Shown here in pieces: positions 11,966 to 22,389 of a stretch of 64,000 bases of DNA (position 1 is the first letter of the stretch; each line of letters opens with the position of its first letter). Location: assembly GCF_000699445.3 (NCBI RefSeq), contig NC_067201.1, positions 24,071,033-24,135,032 on the forward strand, read 5' to 3'. The position numbers and the translations under genes are program-made. The notes under the pieces are model-generated. The model searched no databases and was not told the origin of the DNA. It worked only from the letters and a program-made list of their open reading frames with translations. This stretch comes from Schistosoma haematobium. Its lineage: Eukaryota; Platyhelminthes; Trematoda; Strigeidida; Schistosomatidae.

Positions 11966-12350
11966 TCAAATCACTTAATGTTTTAATTTTTTCAGTATAT
12001 TTCAAGTACCTTATGAAGACTCGTATAATATGTAGATTACCGGTTATCAAATTAACTTTCTAACCAAGTTCTCATTGCATATATCTATTTATATCCATTA
12101 TTAAATTCTCCTGGAATATACTAATCATTTCACAAATTTAATAAAAATAATCATACTACTTATAGTAGACTTAATTTAAATACAATTTAATAAAACTTGG
12201 CGACCTCATTTCTTCTAATGAATTTGAAGCAATCCAATGATCTTTCTTAAGTTAGGAGATGAACATTAATTCATATGTTACTTTAAGTGTTATTATATTA
12301 ATGAGATAGAATATATAAGATTGACTATATAGTTTACATAGAATAGATGA
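11966..12350. other. Intergenic, nothing recognised
   Basis: AT-rich sequence with no feature that I can support. Confidence 0.4.
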
Positions 12351-12354
12351 AAAC

Positions 12355-12478
12355 ACCGCGTGGAGTCCCTCCGGGGGCTACTGTCGGTCCCAAGTCCGGA
12401 TAAAGGAGGAGGGTTGGGCAAGGGATTAGCGACCCCATCCCGTAGAAAACTAACTCGCTAAAAAAACGCTAACCAGAA
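12355..12478 (-). repeat. T unit (about 115-bp repeat)
   Basis: One of five copies of a short GC-rich unit. On the sense strand it starts AGCGAGTTAGTTTTCTACGG and ends in a GGCGGAGTT-like motif, with an internal GGGGT/ACCCC hairpin. Confidence 0.8.
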
Positions 12479-12512
12479 AAAGAAATTAACAATAGATGAA
12501 ATATGGTTAACT

Positions 12513-13224
12513 GTGAAGTCAGTCAGTCAGTCAGCTAAAACATATGATCAGGTACATATGTGCATTGGTACAAGTTGCCATACCTCACTAACACAACAAA
12601 ATGAACACCGGATCCATAAAAGTAGTTAGTTCACTGGTGGTAATATATAAAAGGAAGATTGTAATAAGGATATAGTACAGGAAGAAAGAATTAGTTCGTA
12701 GAAAGAAAGATATGAAGTGATTTCAATCTCATAGTTTAAGGGAAAGCAGAGAGTGTATACACCTACGCCATTGTGATCAATTCTGATCCATGTCACCCAG
12801 AATATCCAATCATTGATTACGATAGCCACGAGGACACCAACCAAGTAGTCTGTATCTACTAACATGGTTAAGACTAGAAGTTAGTGACTTCAAGCACTGA
12901 TCTCACGTCTTAGTTTGGCCACACCAAACTTTCTTGCAACCCCAACCCCAACACTATAGTCAGCAGCATTGCGCGTTGTGGTAATCGGTATTCAGGCATA
13001 TGCAACACGTGGCCCAACCATCTCATTCAACAAAGATTTACGACCTCATCAACTGATTTACCATCATTCCCTAATACCCTACGTCTAACCTCACTACTAA
13101 TTACCCGGTGATCCCAGCAGATGCCAGCAATATTTCCAAGACATCTGTGGTCAAATACTGTTAGCTTCCGAGTATCTTCTAATCTTAATGGCCACGTTTC
13201 GTAGCCGTAAAGTAGAACATATGA
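12513..13224 (-). pseudogene. 3' end of LINE family E
   Basis: Minus-strand counterpart of 7385-7870, with the same MLVDTDYLVGVLV-type shadow frame and the conserved TCTTGTTGTG-like tail. It ends in a (CAGT)n run at about 12517-12534. Several stops interrupt the reverse-transcriptase C-terminus. Confidence 0.75.
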
Positions 13225-13544
13225 AATTCATGACGAATGTTTCATTCAATATGAGCCTTGTCAGCTGAACGTAATTGAATCCCAGAGATGATGTTTACTT
13301 CGATATTAAAACCAGTACGCACCACTAAAAAAGTCGAGATATTATTATTCACTCTGTTACTGACTTCATAAATAGCATAAACTGTGGAATACAAATGAAC
13401 TCACCTAACCATTCCAAAATAAGTTAAAACATACATACTGAATTCCATCGCTAACTAAATTCCATCTTCTAAGCGTAAACTTGTTTCATAATGGCTATAT
13501 CGAGGCTTTAAATAGAGAATATACATATATCAATTAAGAGTGAT
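13225..13544 (-). repeat. Highly degraded Sm-alpha-like copy
   Basis: The minus strand retains CAGCTGACAAGGCTC and, further on, GAATGAAACATTC, which correspond to the hammerhead core, and a 3' block with GATCACTCTTAATTG. Divergence is high, so the boundaries are approximate. Confidence 0.5.
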
Positions 13545-14027
13545 CAATTTATTTTATTTTATTTTACCTCATAGATATTGTTACAAGGATGCACCACGTA
13601 CATATGCGCCACACAGATCTCATTTGATATGTGTGACGGCTAAGATACTGCCCAGGTGCCCAAACTGAACTGCGTGGTTTTCTTAGGGGGCCACTCCCCG
13701 AGCATTCGGCCTGAAGGTCTGATCCACAAGGCAGTGGAGCATCTCAAGGAGATGCAGTCCCATGGAAGCCGGTGACCAACAATTGGTTCACACTACATTT
13801 GTTCCTTCAGGATACTGGAGCCCATGTGCACCATTGGTTTGGAATCCGGTTAAAGCGCCGGACATTCGCTTTTCATCCTCTCATTTTGGTGAACAACACC
13901 CCCGCCACGAGAAGGCAATGAGTAGGACTTCCCTGACAGAAGCTATATACGCGTGGCCATATGAGAGCATTTGGAGAGGTAGAGCGGACTCTCCCCATTC
14001 TCGGCCATACTAGAGCATTTGGGGGCT
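13545..14027 (-). repeat. A500 repeat
   Basis: A near full-length antisense copy with an expanded tail of TTTTA units at the left. A deletion removes the middle ~50 bp also missing from the copy at 30680-31113, so these two form a subfamily. Confidence 0.87.
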
Positions 14028-14226
14028 AGTGATCAAAAGTCAATTGAAATATCCATAATTAGATAAACTGAATCTTTACAAATTCAATTATGACTATTTA
14101 GTTATATGAAGAAATCAGGTAGAGTTGAAGACATTGAGGAAATACATGGATTTGAAAACAAACTATGTAATTGTAATTAAATTGGTGAATAATCAACAGT
14201 AAATCAAACCGATTTTGTAGACGGCA

Positions 14227-14513
14227 ACATTATAATTTATGAATGAACCAATCAAATTTAAGATAATAGGTCTTGGTTTATGGTTCGAAATCCATTCATC
14301 ATTCTTTTGTTGAAATAGAGATTTAACATTATAGCTAATGTCAGTTCGTGATGAAACACCTTAGATCTAATTCCTTATCTTAATCATCAATTGTAAATCA
14401 TAATTCTAATTCTTCACACAGATTTGTGACCTTTATCTAGTTCTAGTGAGTAGTTGAACATTCTCAAGATCACTTGAGCTTCATTCAAAGGTCATCCATA
14501 AATTATAGTCTCA
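14227..14513 (+). mobile_element. MITE-like element, family D (copy 1)
   Basis: About 287 bp bounded by ATTATAATTTATGAATG and the inverted CATAAATTATAGTCTC. Its interior matches three other good copies. It has no coding capacity. The terminal inverted repeat indicates a class II non-autonomous element; the superfamily was not determined. Confidence 0.75.
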
Positions 14514-14664
14514 TTACGGTTTATTCATTTGAGCTAGAAAGTAGGTTTAAATGTTTCAATAGTATGATACTATGAATAGCTGAAATAAAAATCTAACGTC
14601 AATCCATAAAGATATTGACTATTGAGTTAGGTTATGTTGTTAGGTTCACATTATCTGCTATAGT

Positions 14665-15062
14665 AGTAATTTTAATAATTGAAATTCATGAGTCAATTAA
14701 AACTAGACAACCGTGAAAAACCTGGAAGCACTGGAAAGCCGTTTCATTCTAGTATAGGACTATTCAGTAGTGCAAATCCACCATCCCGCATCACGGTACT
14801 CAAACCCAGGACCCATAGGCCTCATGCGCGAACGCTTAACCTTTAAACCAATCAGCTTGCCTGCATTTAACCGTGTTAATGTCTAAGTTCAACCAATCCA
14901 CGAAATTGAGCCACCATCCACCATTGTCTTCAGTGAGTTACCATCTCACAACAAACACGGTTGAACTCTACTGTTCGCTGCTTCTCACTAGAACTGCAGG
15001 AAATACCTCTTGAAGCCAGTCCCTAGTGAGCATAGATTGATTAATATCCGAAGGTGTTTTTG
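14665..15062 (-). repeat. Family B tRNA-headed SINE (unit 1 of a tandem pair)
   Basis: On the minus strand it has a tRNA-like head, a degraded box B near 14815, then a hammerhead region at 14724-14775. The core is CTGAATA, so the essential G is lost, while ATGAAAC remains. The unit is followed head-to-tail by a second copy with a period of about 408 bp. Confidence 0.8.
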
Positions 15063-15265
15063 TGGATATTATAATAATTCAATAGTTGAAATTCACGATT
15101 TAAATTGAAACTAGACCACTATGGAAAACCTGGTAGCACTAGACGGCCGTTACATCCTAGTATCGGACTACTCTGCAGTGCGCATCCACGATCCCTCTGC
15201 GTGAGTTTGGAATTCAGGACTTATTGGTCTCATGCGCGAGCGTTAAACCTTAAATTCATTTATTC
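15063..15265 (-). repeat. Family B SINE (unit 2 of a tandem pair)
   Basis: It carries the family body and a destroyed hammerhead: CAGAGTA for the first core box and GTAAC for the second. The junction with the preceding unit reads TTTTTGTGGATATTATAA, the same unit-to-unit junction seen next to other copies. Confidence 0.75.
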
Positions 15266-15417
15266 TATCTTAAAATACTGCATTCATAACTAAGTTTAAA
15301 TAATACAAAGGAAACACTAAAATATTTTTAATATAATGAGTATCATAATAGGTATGAACATGTCAGTATTGGGCTACATTTTAATCAAAGTCATCCTGTA
15401 TAACACATCACTGTACT

Positions 15418-15650
15418 TACTTACCTATTACTGTAACTCCTCGTGAAGGAGCGTAGGCCGCTCACCAGCATTCTCCTGGGCAATCCTTTCCAGTTGTTGT
15501 TATTCATCCTTTCCATATCTACTTCCAATTCTCGACGCAGTGTGTTCTTCGGCCTTTCATTTTAGTGTTTCCCTTTAGGATTACAAGTTAGGGCTTGCCT
15601 AGTGATGAAGTTTGATAATTTCCGTAATACTGTATTTATTTATCTATATA
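15418..15650 (-). pseudogene. RTE-like LINE 3' fragment
   Basis: The minus strand encodes the tail region of the RTE-like ORF (TRQALTCNP-like, then the AHQRPTLLHEEL-like end region) and starts at a TTACTTACCTA terminus. Confidence 0.75.
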
Positions 15651-15689
15651 AAAAAATTTATAATTTGTGATATGAAGTTGTGGGGTTGA

Positions 15690-16165
15690 AACTGAATGTG
15701 CTACGTGCTATCCGCATAACAGCGATGCTGTCTTCCCACAATGAGGGTTGGAGTTAGAAAAGGTCCACTCTAAAAATGCCCAACTCACATTATCTCACCG
15801 ATATCCGTCTCCGGAAATAAGGTCTCAACAAGTATGGAGATAACACAAAAATTACTCACAAAATGATCTTGTGTGACCGAATTAAACCAGTTGTCCCTTG
15901 AGCACTGCACTCACGCTCTCAGGCCACTAAGACCATCCCTAAACCAATTTCGTTTTCAGGTACCTCCAGAAGAACCCTCTCACAGTGTGGACAACCGGAA
16001 AATGATAACAGCCCTCATACGTGTAACAGCACTGAAGACCACTGAATTCATAATCAATCTCCCTCTTCATTTCCTATTATTCCTTTTACACCAACTTTCA
16101 ATCATAAACTTCCTCTTTTGGCTTTCACCTCAAGTGTTGCCATAACCAACGATATATATATATAT
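15690..16165 (+). repeat. M repeat, direct copy
   Basis: A 420-bp block (about 15722-16145) recurs inverted at 20693-21115. The translated 90-residue shadow frame beginning MTELNQLSLEH is identical in both copies. The block is probably a retroelement part, but I see no convincing protein family. Confidence 0.85.
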
Positions 16166-16261
16166 GTGACCATCAGAAAATCAGTTCATTTCTTAGTCAA
16201 TAGTATGCATTTGTCCTACAGGTAATTTCTGTCATCGAGTAACCTTCTCATTTGGCTACGG

Positions 16262-16550
16262 CGAGACTATAATTTATGAACGAACCAATCAGATTTAGAA
16301 TAATAGATTTTGAATTTTGGAGCGAAATTCATTTATCCATTTGGCTAAATAGCATTCTGGCAGTATAACTGATATCAGTTTATGATGAAAACCCTGAATC
16401 CAATTCCTAACCGTAAACGTCAACTATCAATCATAATTCTAATTTCTTATACACTGGTTTAGAACTCTCATTTAATCCTATTTAATAGGTGGACATTCTC
16501 AAGGTCAGTTTGGTGACACTCAAAGGTCATTCAACAACAATGATAGTCTC
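16262..16550 (+). mobile_element. MITE-like element, family D (copy 2)
   Basis: It starts GAGACTATAATTTATG and ends in GATAGTCTC after AGGTCATTC. The interior includes TTTGGCTAAATAG and CAGTTTATGATGAAA, shared with the other D copies. Confidence 0.8.
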
Positions 16551-16684
16551 ATTGTAAAATGGAAAATGTTTCACCATGGACATTGATCAATAACAAAAAG
16601 ATCATATTTGAATGTCACCTGATTAATACACATGGTTGACAGTTCAATATCAATATTCTTAATCAGTTAAACAAATATATTCAA

Positions 16685-16880
16685 TCAGAATGGGTTTTGT
16701 GGAGATTTCTAGTAATTCCACTGATTGAAATCATGAGTCAATTGAAGCTAGACCACCATGGAAAACCTAGAAGCACTGGACGGCCGTTTCGTCCTAGTAT
16801 GGGACGCCTCAGCAGTGCGCATCCATGATCCCGCCCCCCGCGAGATTCGAACCCAAGACCTATAAGTCCAGTTACGAAGT
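16685..16880 (-). repeat. Family B SINE, 5'-truncated
   Basis: On the minus strand a box B-like GGGTTCGAATCTCGC precedes a hammerhead region at 16770-16821. The core is CTGAGGC (last A changed) with stem II GTCC/GGAC and GAAAC kept. One core substitution makes it probably inactive. Confidence 0.8.
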
Positions 16881-17024
16881 GTTGAAAATGAAATCATTTG
16901 ATTATTAGAGGCTTTATTGTATAGTTTAGATATATTCAGTATTATACTTTGGTAAGGGCAGTATTAGTAAATCAGACATTTAGGTTGATTAATTTTCATT
17001 TATTACAAACTATGGTTGATCAAT

Positions 17025-17380
17025 GAGTACAAATTTAATCGATTTAAGCAAGACCACCATGGAAAACCCGTGTGCACTAGACGGTCTTTTCGTCCTAGTA
17101 TAGGACTCCTCAGCAGTGCTCACCCATGATCGCGCTCACAAGCGCACGTTTAACTCCTAGATCACCGATCTGACATCTAACTGTGTTAATCTCTAACTTC
17201 AACCATTCCACGAAATCGCGCGACCATCTTCCATTGTACTGAGGTAGATATCTCTCTCTACCTGACACGGATTATCTCCAGTGATCACTGCTACTCACTA
17301 GATCTCCGAGAATTATCTCACGAAGCTAGTCATTAGTGAGCACATGGTAATTATCAGTATGGTATTGTGGAGATCATTAT
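17025..17380 (-). repeat. Family B SINE (unit 1 of a tandem pair)
   Basis: A longer copy that includes the region beyond the tRNA head (near 17200-17375). It runs head-to-tail into the next unit with a period of about 364 bp. Confidence 0.82.
17074..17119 (-). ncRNA. Hammerhead ribozyme motif, family B
   Basis: Minus strand, in order: stem I strand GCACTG, core CTGAGGA, stem II GTCC-TATACTA-GGAC, core GAA, stem III region AAGACCGT, cleavage-site C, and stem I strand TAGTGC. Stem I pairs over 6 bp (one G-U) and stem II over 4 bp. The stem III palindrome is damaged by a C-to-A change. Both core boxes are intact. Confidence 0.65.
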
Positions 17381-17625
17381 ATTTTTGATTGAGATCATGA
17401 ATTGATTAATGTTATACCACCATTGAAAACCTGGAAGCACTAGATGGCCATTTCGTCCTATTGTGGGACTCCTCAGCAGTATGCATCCACGATCCTGCCT
17501 CACGTGATTCTAACCTACGACTTTCGGCCTCGCGAGCGGACGTTTAATCCCTAGACCACTGAGTCGGCATCCAACAATGTTAATGTTTAACTTTAACCAA
17601 TTCAAGAAATCGAGCCTCCGCAGTA
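17381..17625 (-). repeat. Family B SINE (unit 2 of a tandem pair)
   Basis: It includes the tRNA-like A-box region (GACTCAGTGGTCTAGGG on the minus strand) and hammerhead. It directly follows another unit in the same orientation. Confidence 0.82.
17437..17484 (-). ncRNA. Hammerhead ribozyme motif, family B, with compensatory stem III
   Basis: Minus strand: CTGAGGA core, stem II GTCC-CACAATA-GGAC, GAA, then ATGGCCAT, C, TAGTGC. The usual palindrome ACGGCCGT has become ATGGCCAT: C-to-T and G-to-A changes on both sides that keep pairing. Stem I keeps five pairs, two of them wobble. Confidence 0.7.
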
Positions 17626-17929
17626 TGAAGTGTGCGTGTCGTTGAAGCTAAAAACACACATCATTGTTACATTCTATTCAGTAAATAAATTGAAATGAAA
17701 ATGATACTTTTTTCTGTTTTTTTTTTAGAAAGTTCATTTAGTACTATATGCCAATGAATGAAATTTTTAGTGAACAAGACATTTCAATCATAAGTATTAG
17801 GTCGGTCATTTAATAGTGTAAACAATCGATATTTTCTTTTTAAGTCACTACATAAATAAGGTTTATATAGATATACAGAGATGTATGATATTGAATGAAA
17901 TGATTGGTAAGTGATATATATATTATTGG

Positions 17930-18115
17930 CTATGAGATGATGGAGAAGATTTGTAACTCAGGTAAATGGTTTTGTCCATTGAGCTTAGATAGTTTGGTCG
18001 TGGAGCTTTCATTGTTCTTCTGAATGACATCATCAGGACAAAATAAAGTTTGTCGTTTAGAAGAATGATGAAAGCTCCACGATCAAACCATCCAGTTTAG
18101 AGAACAAAACTCTAT
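17930..18115. repeat. Long snap-back inverted repeat
   Basis: Arms 17988-18029 and 18051-18092 (42 nt each, about 6 mismatches) are separated by 21 nt. Each contains TCGTGGAGCTTTCAT or its complement. Weaker pairing continues outward. A related single-arm copy is at 58660-58790, and a decayed trace at about 27630-27690. Confidence 0.85.
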
Positions 18116-18456
18116 CAAAAATGTTATGGTTATCTTTTCTTTAGTGTATATTGAATTCTATTGATTAAGTTGTATGATGATAGTCATTAGTTTGAATATG
18201 AGAAAATCCTGTTTGAGCTAGACATTTTGCTAGTTGCCATTCATCAACTAGAAGTATTAATAATCTTGGGAAGACTAGTATTGTTCTTAAGATTCAGAAT
18301 AGTATCACGTAGCTTAACATTATAAAACGTAGTCACTAAAATATTCAACCCTTGACCGACTTCGTGTAGGACGAATGTATTTACATTGATTAATCACCTG
18401 GTATATTGTTTTCAGTTGATCAAATTGCAATGTGTTAATTACAAGTCTAATGAACA
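18116..18456. other. Intergenic, nothing recognised
   Basis: No supported feature. Confidence 0.4.
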
Positions 18457-19570
18457 TCGCTTACTTACGCCTGTTATTCCTAATAGACCATAGGCCACCG
18501 ACCAGCATTCTCCAACCCACTCTGTCCTGGGCCTTCCTTTCAGGTTCTATACAATTGTTGTTCATTCTTCTCAGGTCTGTCTCCATTTCTCGGCGTAATG
18601 TGTTGTTTGGTCTTCCTCTTCTCCTTTGGCCTTCAGGATTCCATGTGAGGGCTTGTCTTGTGACGCAGTTGGGTGCTTTCCTCAATGTGTGTCCTATCCA
18701 CTTCTAGCGCTTCTTCCTGATTTCTTCCTCCACTCCGATCTGGTTTGTTCTCTCCCACAGTAGGTTGTTGCTAATAGTGTCCGGCCAACGGATCTGAAGT
18801 ATTTTGCGTAGACAACTGTTAATAAACACCTGTATTTTCTGGATGATGGCTTTCGTAGTTCTCCAGGTTTCTGCCCCATGCAGTAGAACTGTCTTGACAT
18901 TTGTATTAAAAATCCTGACCTTGGTGTTGGTTGACAGTTGCTTTGAGTTCTAGATGTTCCTCAGTTGTAAATATACTACTCTTGCTTTTCCAATCCGCGC
19001 TTTCACATCTGCATCAGATCTACCCTGTTCATCAATGATGCTGCCCAAATACGTAAAGGTTTTTACATCTTCCAAATCTTCTCCGTCAATTTTGATTGGA
19101 TTGGTGCATGTTGTGTTGTATCGGAGAATCTTGCTTTCCCCTTTGTGCATGTTGAGACCTACTGCTACTGAGGTTGCTGCTACACTGGTCTTCTCCTGCC
19201 TTTGTTGTTGCGTGTACGATAAGAAGGCCAGATCATCTGCGAAGTCTAGATCCCCCAGCTGCATCCCATGCTTCCCCCCAAATACTGACGTCTTCATCAT
19301 TCAGTCGGACACCAGGAGAAAGATGAAGTAACCTTGCCTGACACCAGTCTTTACTTCGAACGAATCTATCAATTGTCCTTTATACACGATTTTGCAGTTT
19401 AATCCATCATAGGAATTCTGTATGATATTGACTATCTTCTGAGGCACGCCGTAGTGTCGAAGAACCCTACATAGTGTTGTTCTGTCCACGCTGTCAAATG
19501 CTTTTTCGTAGTCAATGAAGTTGATGTAGAGTGATGGATTCCATTCAATTGATTGTTCCACATGACATGA
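18457..19570 (-). pseudogene. RTE-like LINE reverse transcriptase, frameshifted
   Basis: Minus-strand frames give [19 protein letters not shown], then GVRQG, a frameshift, then [11 protein letters not shown] (the FADD catalytic motif is intact). They continue through [22 protein letters not shown], a stop, and the same 3' end as the copy at 8935-9378, including its internal TAG. The element is 5'-truncated and dead. Confidence 0.9.
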
Positions 19571-20060
19571 TATATTTTTATTATTAAATGTTTGGGGATA
19601 GGTACGACTGACTTATTAAGCCTCAAATCAAATAACTGTGTGGGATCTGGTATATGCCTTGTATTTTAAGCTACCATGTGAGGAAAGCTTTTGATTTGTA
19701 CAAAGGATGTGATATTAATTAGTATGTTTTTGGATCATTGGCTTCAATTTGTCTCTGTTGGCATGACATCTAATTGAATGGAAATCTCTTCTAGAAAATA
19801 CAAATTAATCTTCTACGTTAGATTTTAGACATGAAGAAAAACAAGTGTACTATTGATTAAAACATTATTAATGTCAACTTGTAACCAATTTTTGCATTAC
19901 AAAACAAACTCAACTATAGAAGAACTAAAAACCAGAGGGAGAGGGGAGGAGAGGGGGAGAGAGTATTAGTAGGTAGTTTGTCCTAGTCCCGAGACTTATC
20001 ATTGGTACACTTCTTCGATCATACATAGTAATGTAGCTTATTACTGATACATTTCCTGGA
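19571..20060. other. Intergenic, nothing recognised
   Basis: A purine-rich GAGAGGGGGAGAG stretch lies near 19940. Nothing else is supported. Confidence 0.4.
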
Positions 20061-20348
20061 TGAGACTTTAATTTATGGATGACCTTTGAGTGATGCTAAA
20101 CTGACCTTGTGTGTGGCCACCTAATAACTGGAACCAGACAAAGTGTTATAAACCTGTATGAGGAATTTGAATTATGATTTACAGTTGATGATTAAAGTTA
20201 GAAATTAGATTTAGGGTTTTTCATCATGAACTGACATCAGCTATAATGCCAATAGTCTATTTAGCCAAACGGATGAATTGATTTCGCGTCAAAACCCGAA
20301 ACCTGTTACCTTATACGTGATTGGTTCGTTCATAAGTTATAGTCTCGC
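20061..20348 (-). mobile_element. MITE-like element, family D (copy 3)
   Basis: Bounded by TGAGACTTTAATTTATGG at the left and CATAAGTTATAGTCTCG at the right. The interior is the reverse complement of copies 1, 2 and 4. Confidence 0.8.
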
Positions 20349-20692
20349 TATTTCCTGGTAACTAAGATATCTCAAAATCAATGAGACGGTATCCAGTAGT
20401 TCACTTTTGTTTTTTCTTAGAATTTTAATCAATATACGATGTTACAGTACAATCTGATGTCTTTATCATCTCACCACCCAGGAAAACCTACTTGATTCTT
20501 TGAATTTAAACTTTCCAGTAAAACGTTTTACAGATCTAAATCATAAAACAGTGGTGATGATGGAAGTTTTGTAGAGTTCTAAGATTATAATATGAATGAA
20601 GTAACACCATCTGAAGAGTCATTGATAGCACTAAAGCACTAGAAGGTTTTTCCGTAGACCTGGTACAGTGTGTCGCGCACTGGAATCGTTGA
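20349..20692. other. Intergenic, nothing recognised
   Basis: Spacer between a MITE-like copy and the inverted M repeat, with no supported feature. Confidence 0.4.
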
Positions 20693-21390
20693 CTATGGCA
20701 ACACTTGAGGTGAAAGCCAAAAGAGGAAGTTTATGATTGAAAGTTGGTGTAAAAGGAATAATAGGAAATGAAGAGGGAGATTGATTATGAATTCAGTGGT
20801 CTTCAGTGCTGTTACACGTATGAGGGCTGTTATCATTTTCCGGTTGTCCACACTGTGAGAGGGTTCTTCTGGAGGTACCTGAAAACGAAATTGGTTTAGG
20901 GATGGTCTTAGTGGCCTGAGAGCGTGAGTGCAGTGCTCAAGGGACAACTGGTTTAATTCGGTCACACAAGATCATTTTGTGAGTAATTTTTGTGTTATCT
21001 CCATACTTGTTGAGACCTTATTTCCGGAGACGGATATCGGTGAGATAATGTGAGTTGGGCATTTTTAGAGTGGACCTTTTCTAACTCCAACCCTCATTGT
21101 GGGAAGGCAGCATCACTGTCATGCTGGTTGTCTGAAGGAAACACCTTACTGCCGTCACACCTCTTTACAGTCAGCAGTACGACTTCGCCTTCGGACCTTG
21201 GGTTTGTTGCTTTTAGTCTTACCGCTCTTCAACCGACCTGTCTGGCATTGTAGGAACTTGAGGAACGATTGTTGCAGCCAGTATAGCTCGATTGGTTCAT
21301 CACGATAAGCAAACCCGACCATCACGTCAAGGTAGCAACAACGGTACATATATTTGCCTGGTCTTACCTTTTAGCTGACTGACTGACGTT
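20693..21390 (-). repeat. M repeat, inverted copy
   Basis: 20693-21115 is the reverse complement of 15722-16145 with essentially no differences that I can see. The block continues on to 21390 and ends in AGCTGACTGACTGACG, a terminus motif also found at the ends of LINE family E copies. Confidence 0.8.
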
Positions 21391-21569
21391 TAGGTTTATG
21401 ATTATACAGTAACACAGATCTATAATTCAATGTACGACTGAATCTAGAAATTTCAGATTAATAAAAAAGTATTTATTTATTGTTTTTATGTGTGTCTATA
21501 TCTTGAAATGAACTGGATTAGAAAGAGAGTAATTAAGATGGAATATATGTAAATTATGTCTTTGGTTTT

Positions 21570-21790
21570 GTTGAAGTCATGAGTTAGTGTAAGTTCAAAA
21601 ATTCAGAAGTACTGGAACACTGTTTCTTTCTAGTATGGGACTCCACTGAATTGTTCATCCATGGCCAAACTTCTACGAGACCTGAAAATCTTGATCTCGA
21701 TTCACGGTTGGGTTGTAGGTGTTCACTGCTGAAGAGTTCTGTACTATCATGAAACGACTATTCAATGCTTTCTTGTTTCTAGTGGTGATT
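21570..21790. repeat. Two degraded family B pieces, head-to-head
   Basis: 21575-21680 resembles the antisense body, with AGAAGTACTGGAACACTG. 21721-21770 resembles the sense hammerhead: CACTG, CTGAAGA, then GAAAC are kept, but stem II (GTTC/TCAT) no longer pairs. Confidence 0.5.
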
Positions 21791-22098
21791 TAATTTAGAT
21801 CATTTTGTGGTCCTAATAAAATTTGTCAGTTTTACAACCTTCATGCTGATCATCACGTTTATGTTGATAGCCAAGTGAGAGTTCAGCTTTATCAAGTGAC
21901 TTTCTCTATTCTGCAGAAATTTGGAAGACTCTCCCGGTCTCACACAATGTACGAGCACTCCATGTATCTAAATTAATGGTTGCTCTGGTTGTCAGAAAGG
22001 GCATCAGCTTCGTGACTTCCGAAGGAACTCGGCTTTCACCATGAGGCGTCACAACTCTTCTAACTGACGACTTACTAACTCCCAGAGCAAGGTCGAAA

Positions 22099-22216
22099 CG
22101 TTTTTTTAGCGAGTTACTTTTCTATGGGATGGGATCGTTAACCCCATGCCCAACCCCCCTCCTTTACCTGTACCTGGGACCGGCATTAGCCCAAGAGATT
22201 CTCCAGGTGGAGTTTT
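22099..22216 (+). repeat. T unit (about 115-bp repeat)
   Basis: Sense copy with AGCGAGTTACTTTTCTATGG and the internal CCCCATGCCCAACC block, ending in CTCCAGGTGGAGTTT. Confidence 0.8.
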
Positions 22217-22389
22217 ACTCTATTCTATGACAAATTTATTATTTACTGATTATTTTATGAGACAGTATTTTTGTGTGTCATCATAATGATAGATGGATGT
22301 TTTCAGTGTCTGATTCAACATACAACTGAATGTCTGATGGGCTGAATTATCTGCACTGATTGATAATTGAATAACAATTAACATCATAA

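Noticed and set aside
13762..14013. Recurrent 60-115-codon frames with [20 protein letters not shown] or WFGMMGFQLPQVD-like peptides (many loci)
   Set aside because: They are shadow frames of the A500 repeat on either strand; frames differ among copies and none is preserved.
15873..16145. Two identical 90-residue frames (also 20693-20965)
   Set aside because: Identity follows from the near-identical M repeat DNA. The peptide looks like no known protein and contains no convincing domain.
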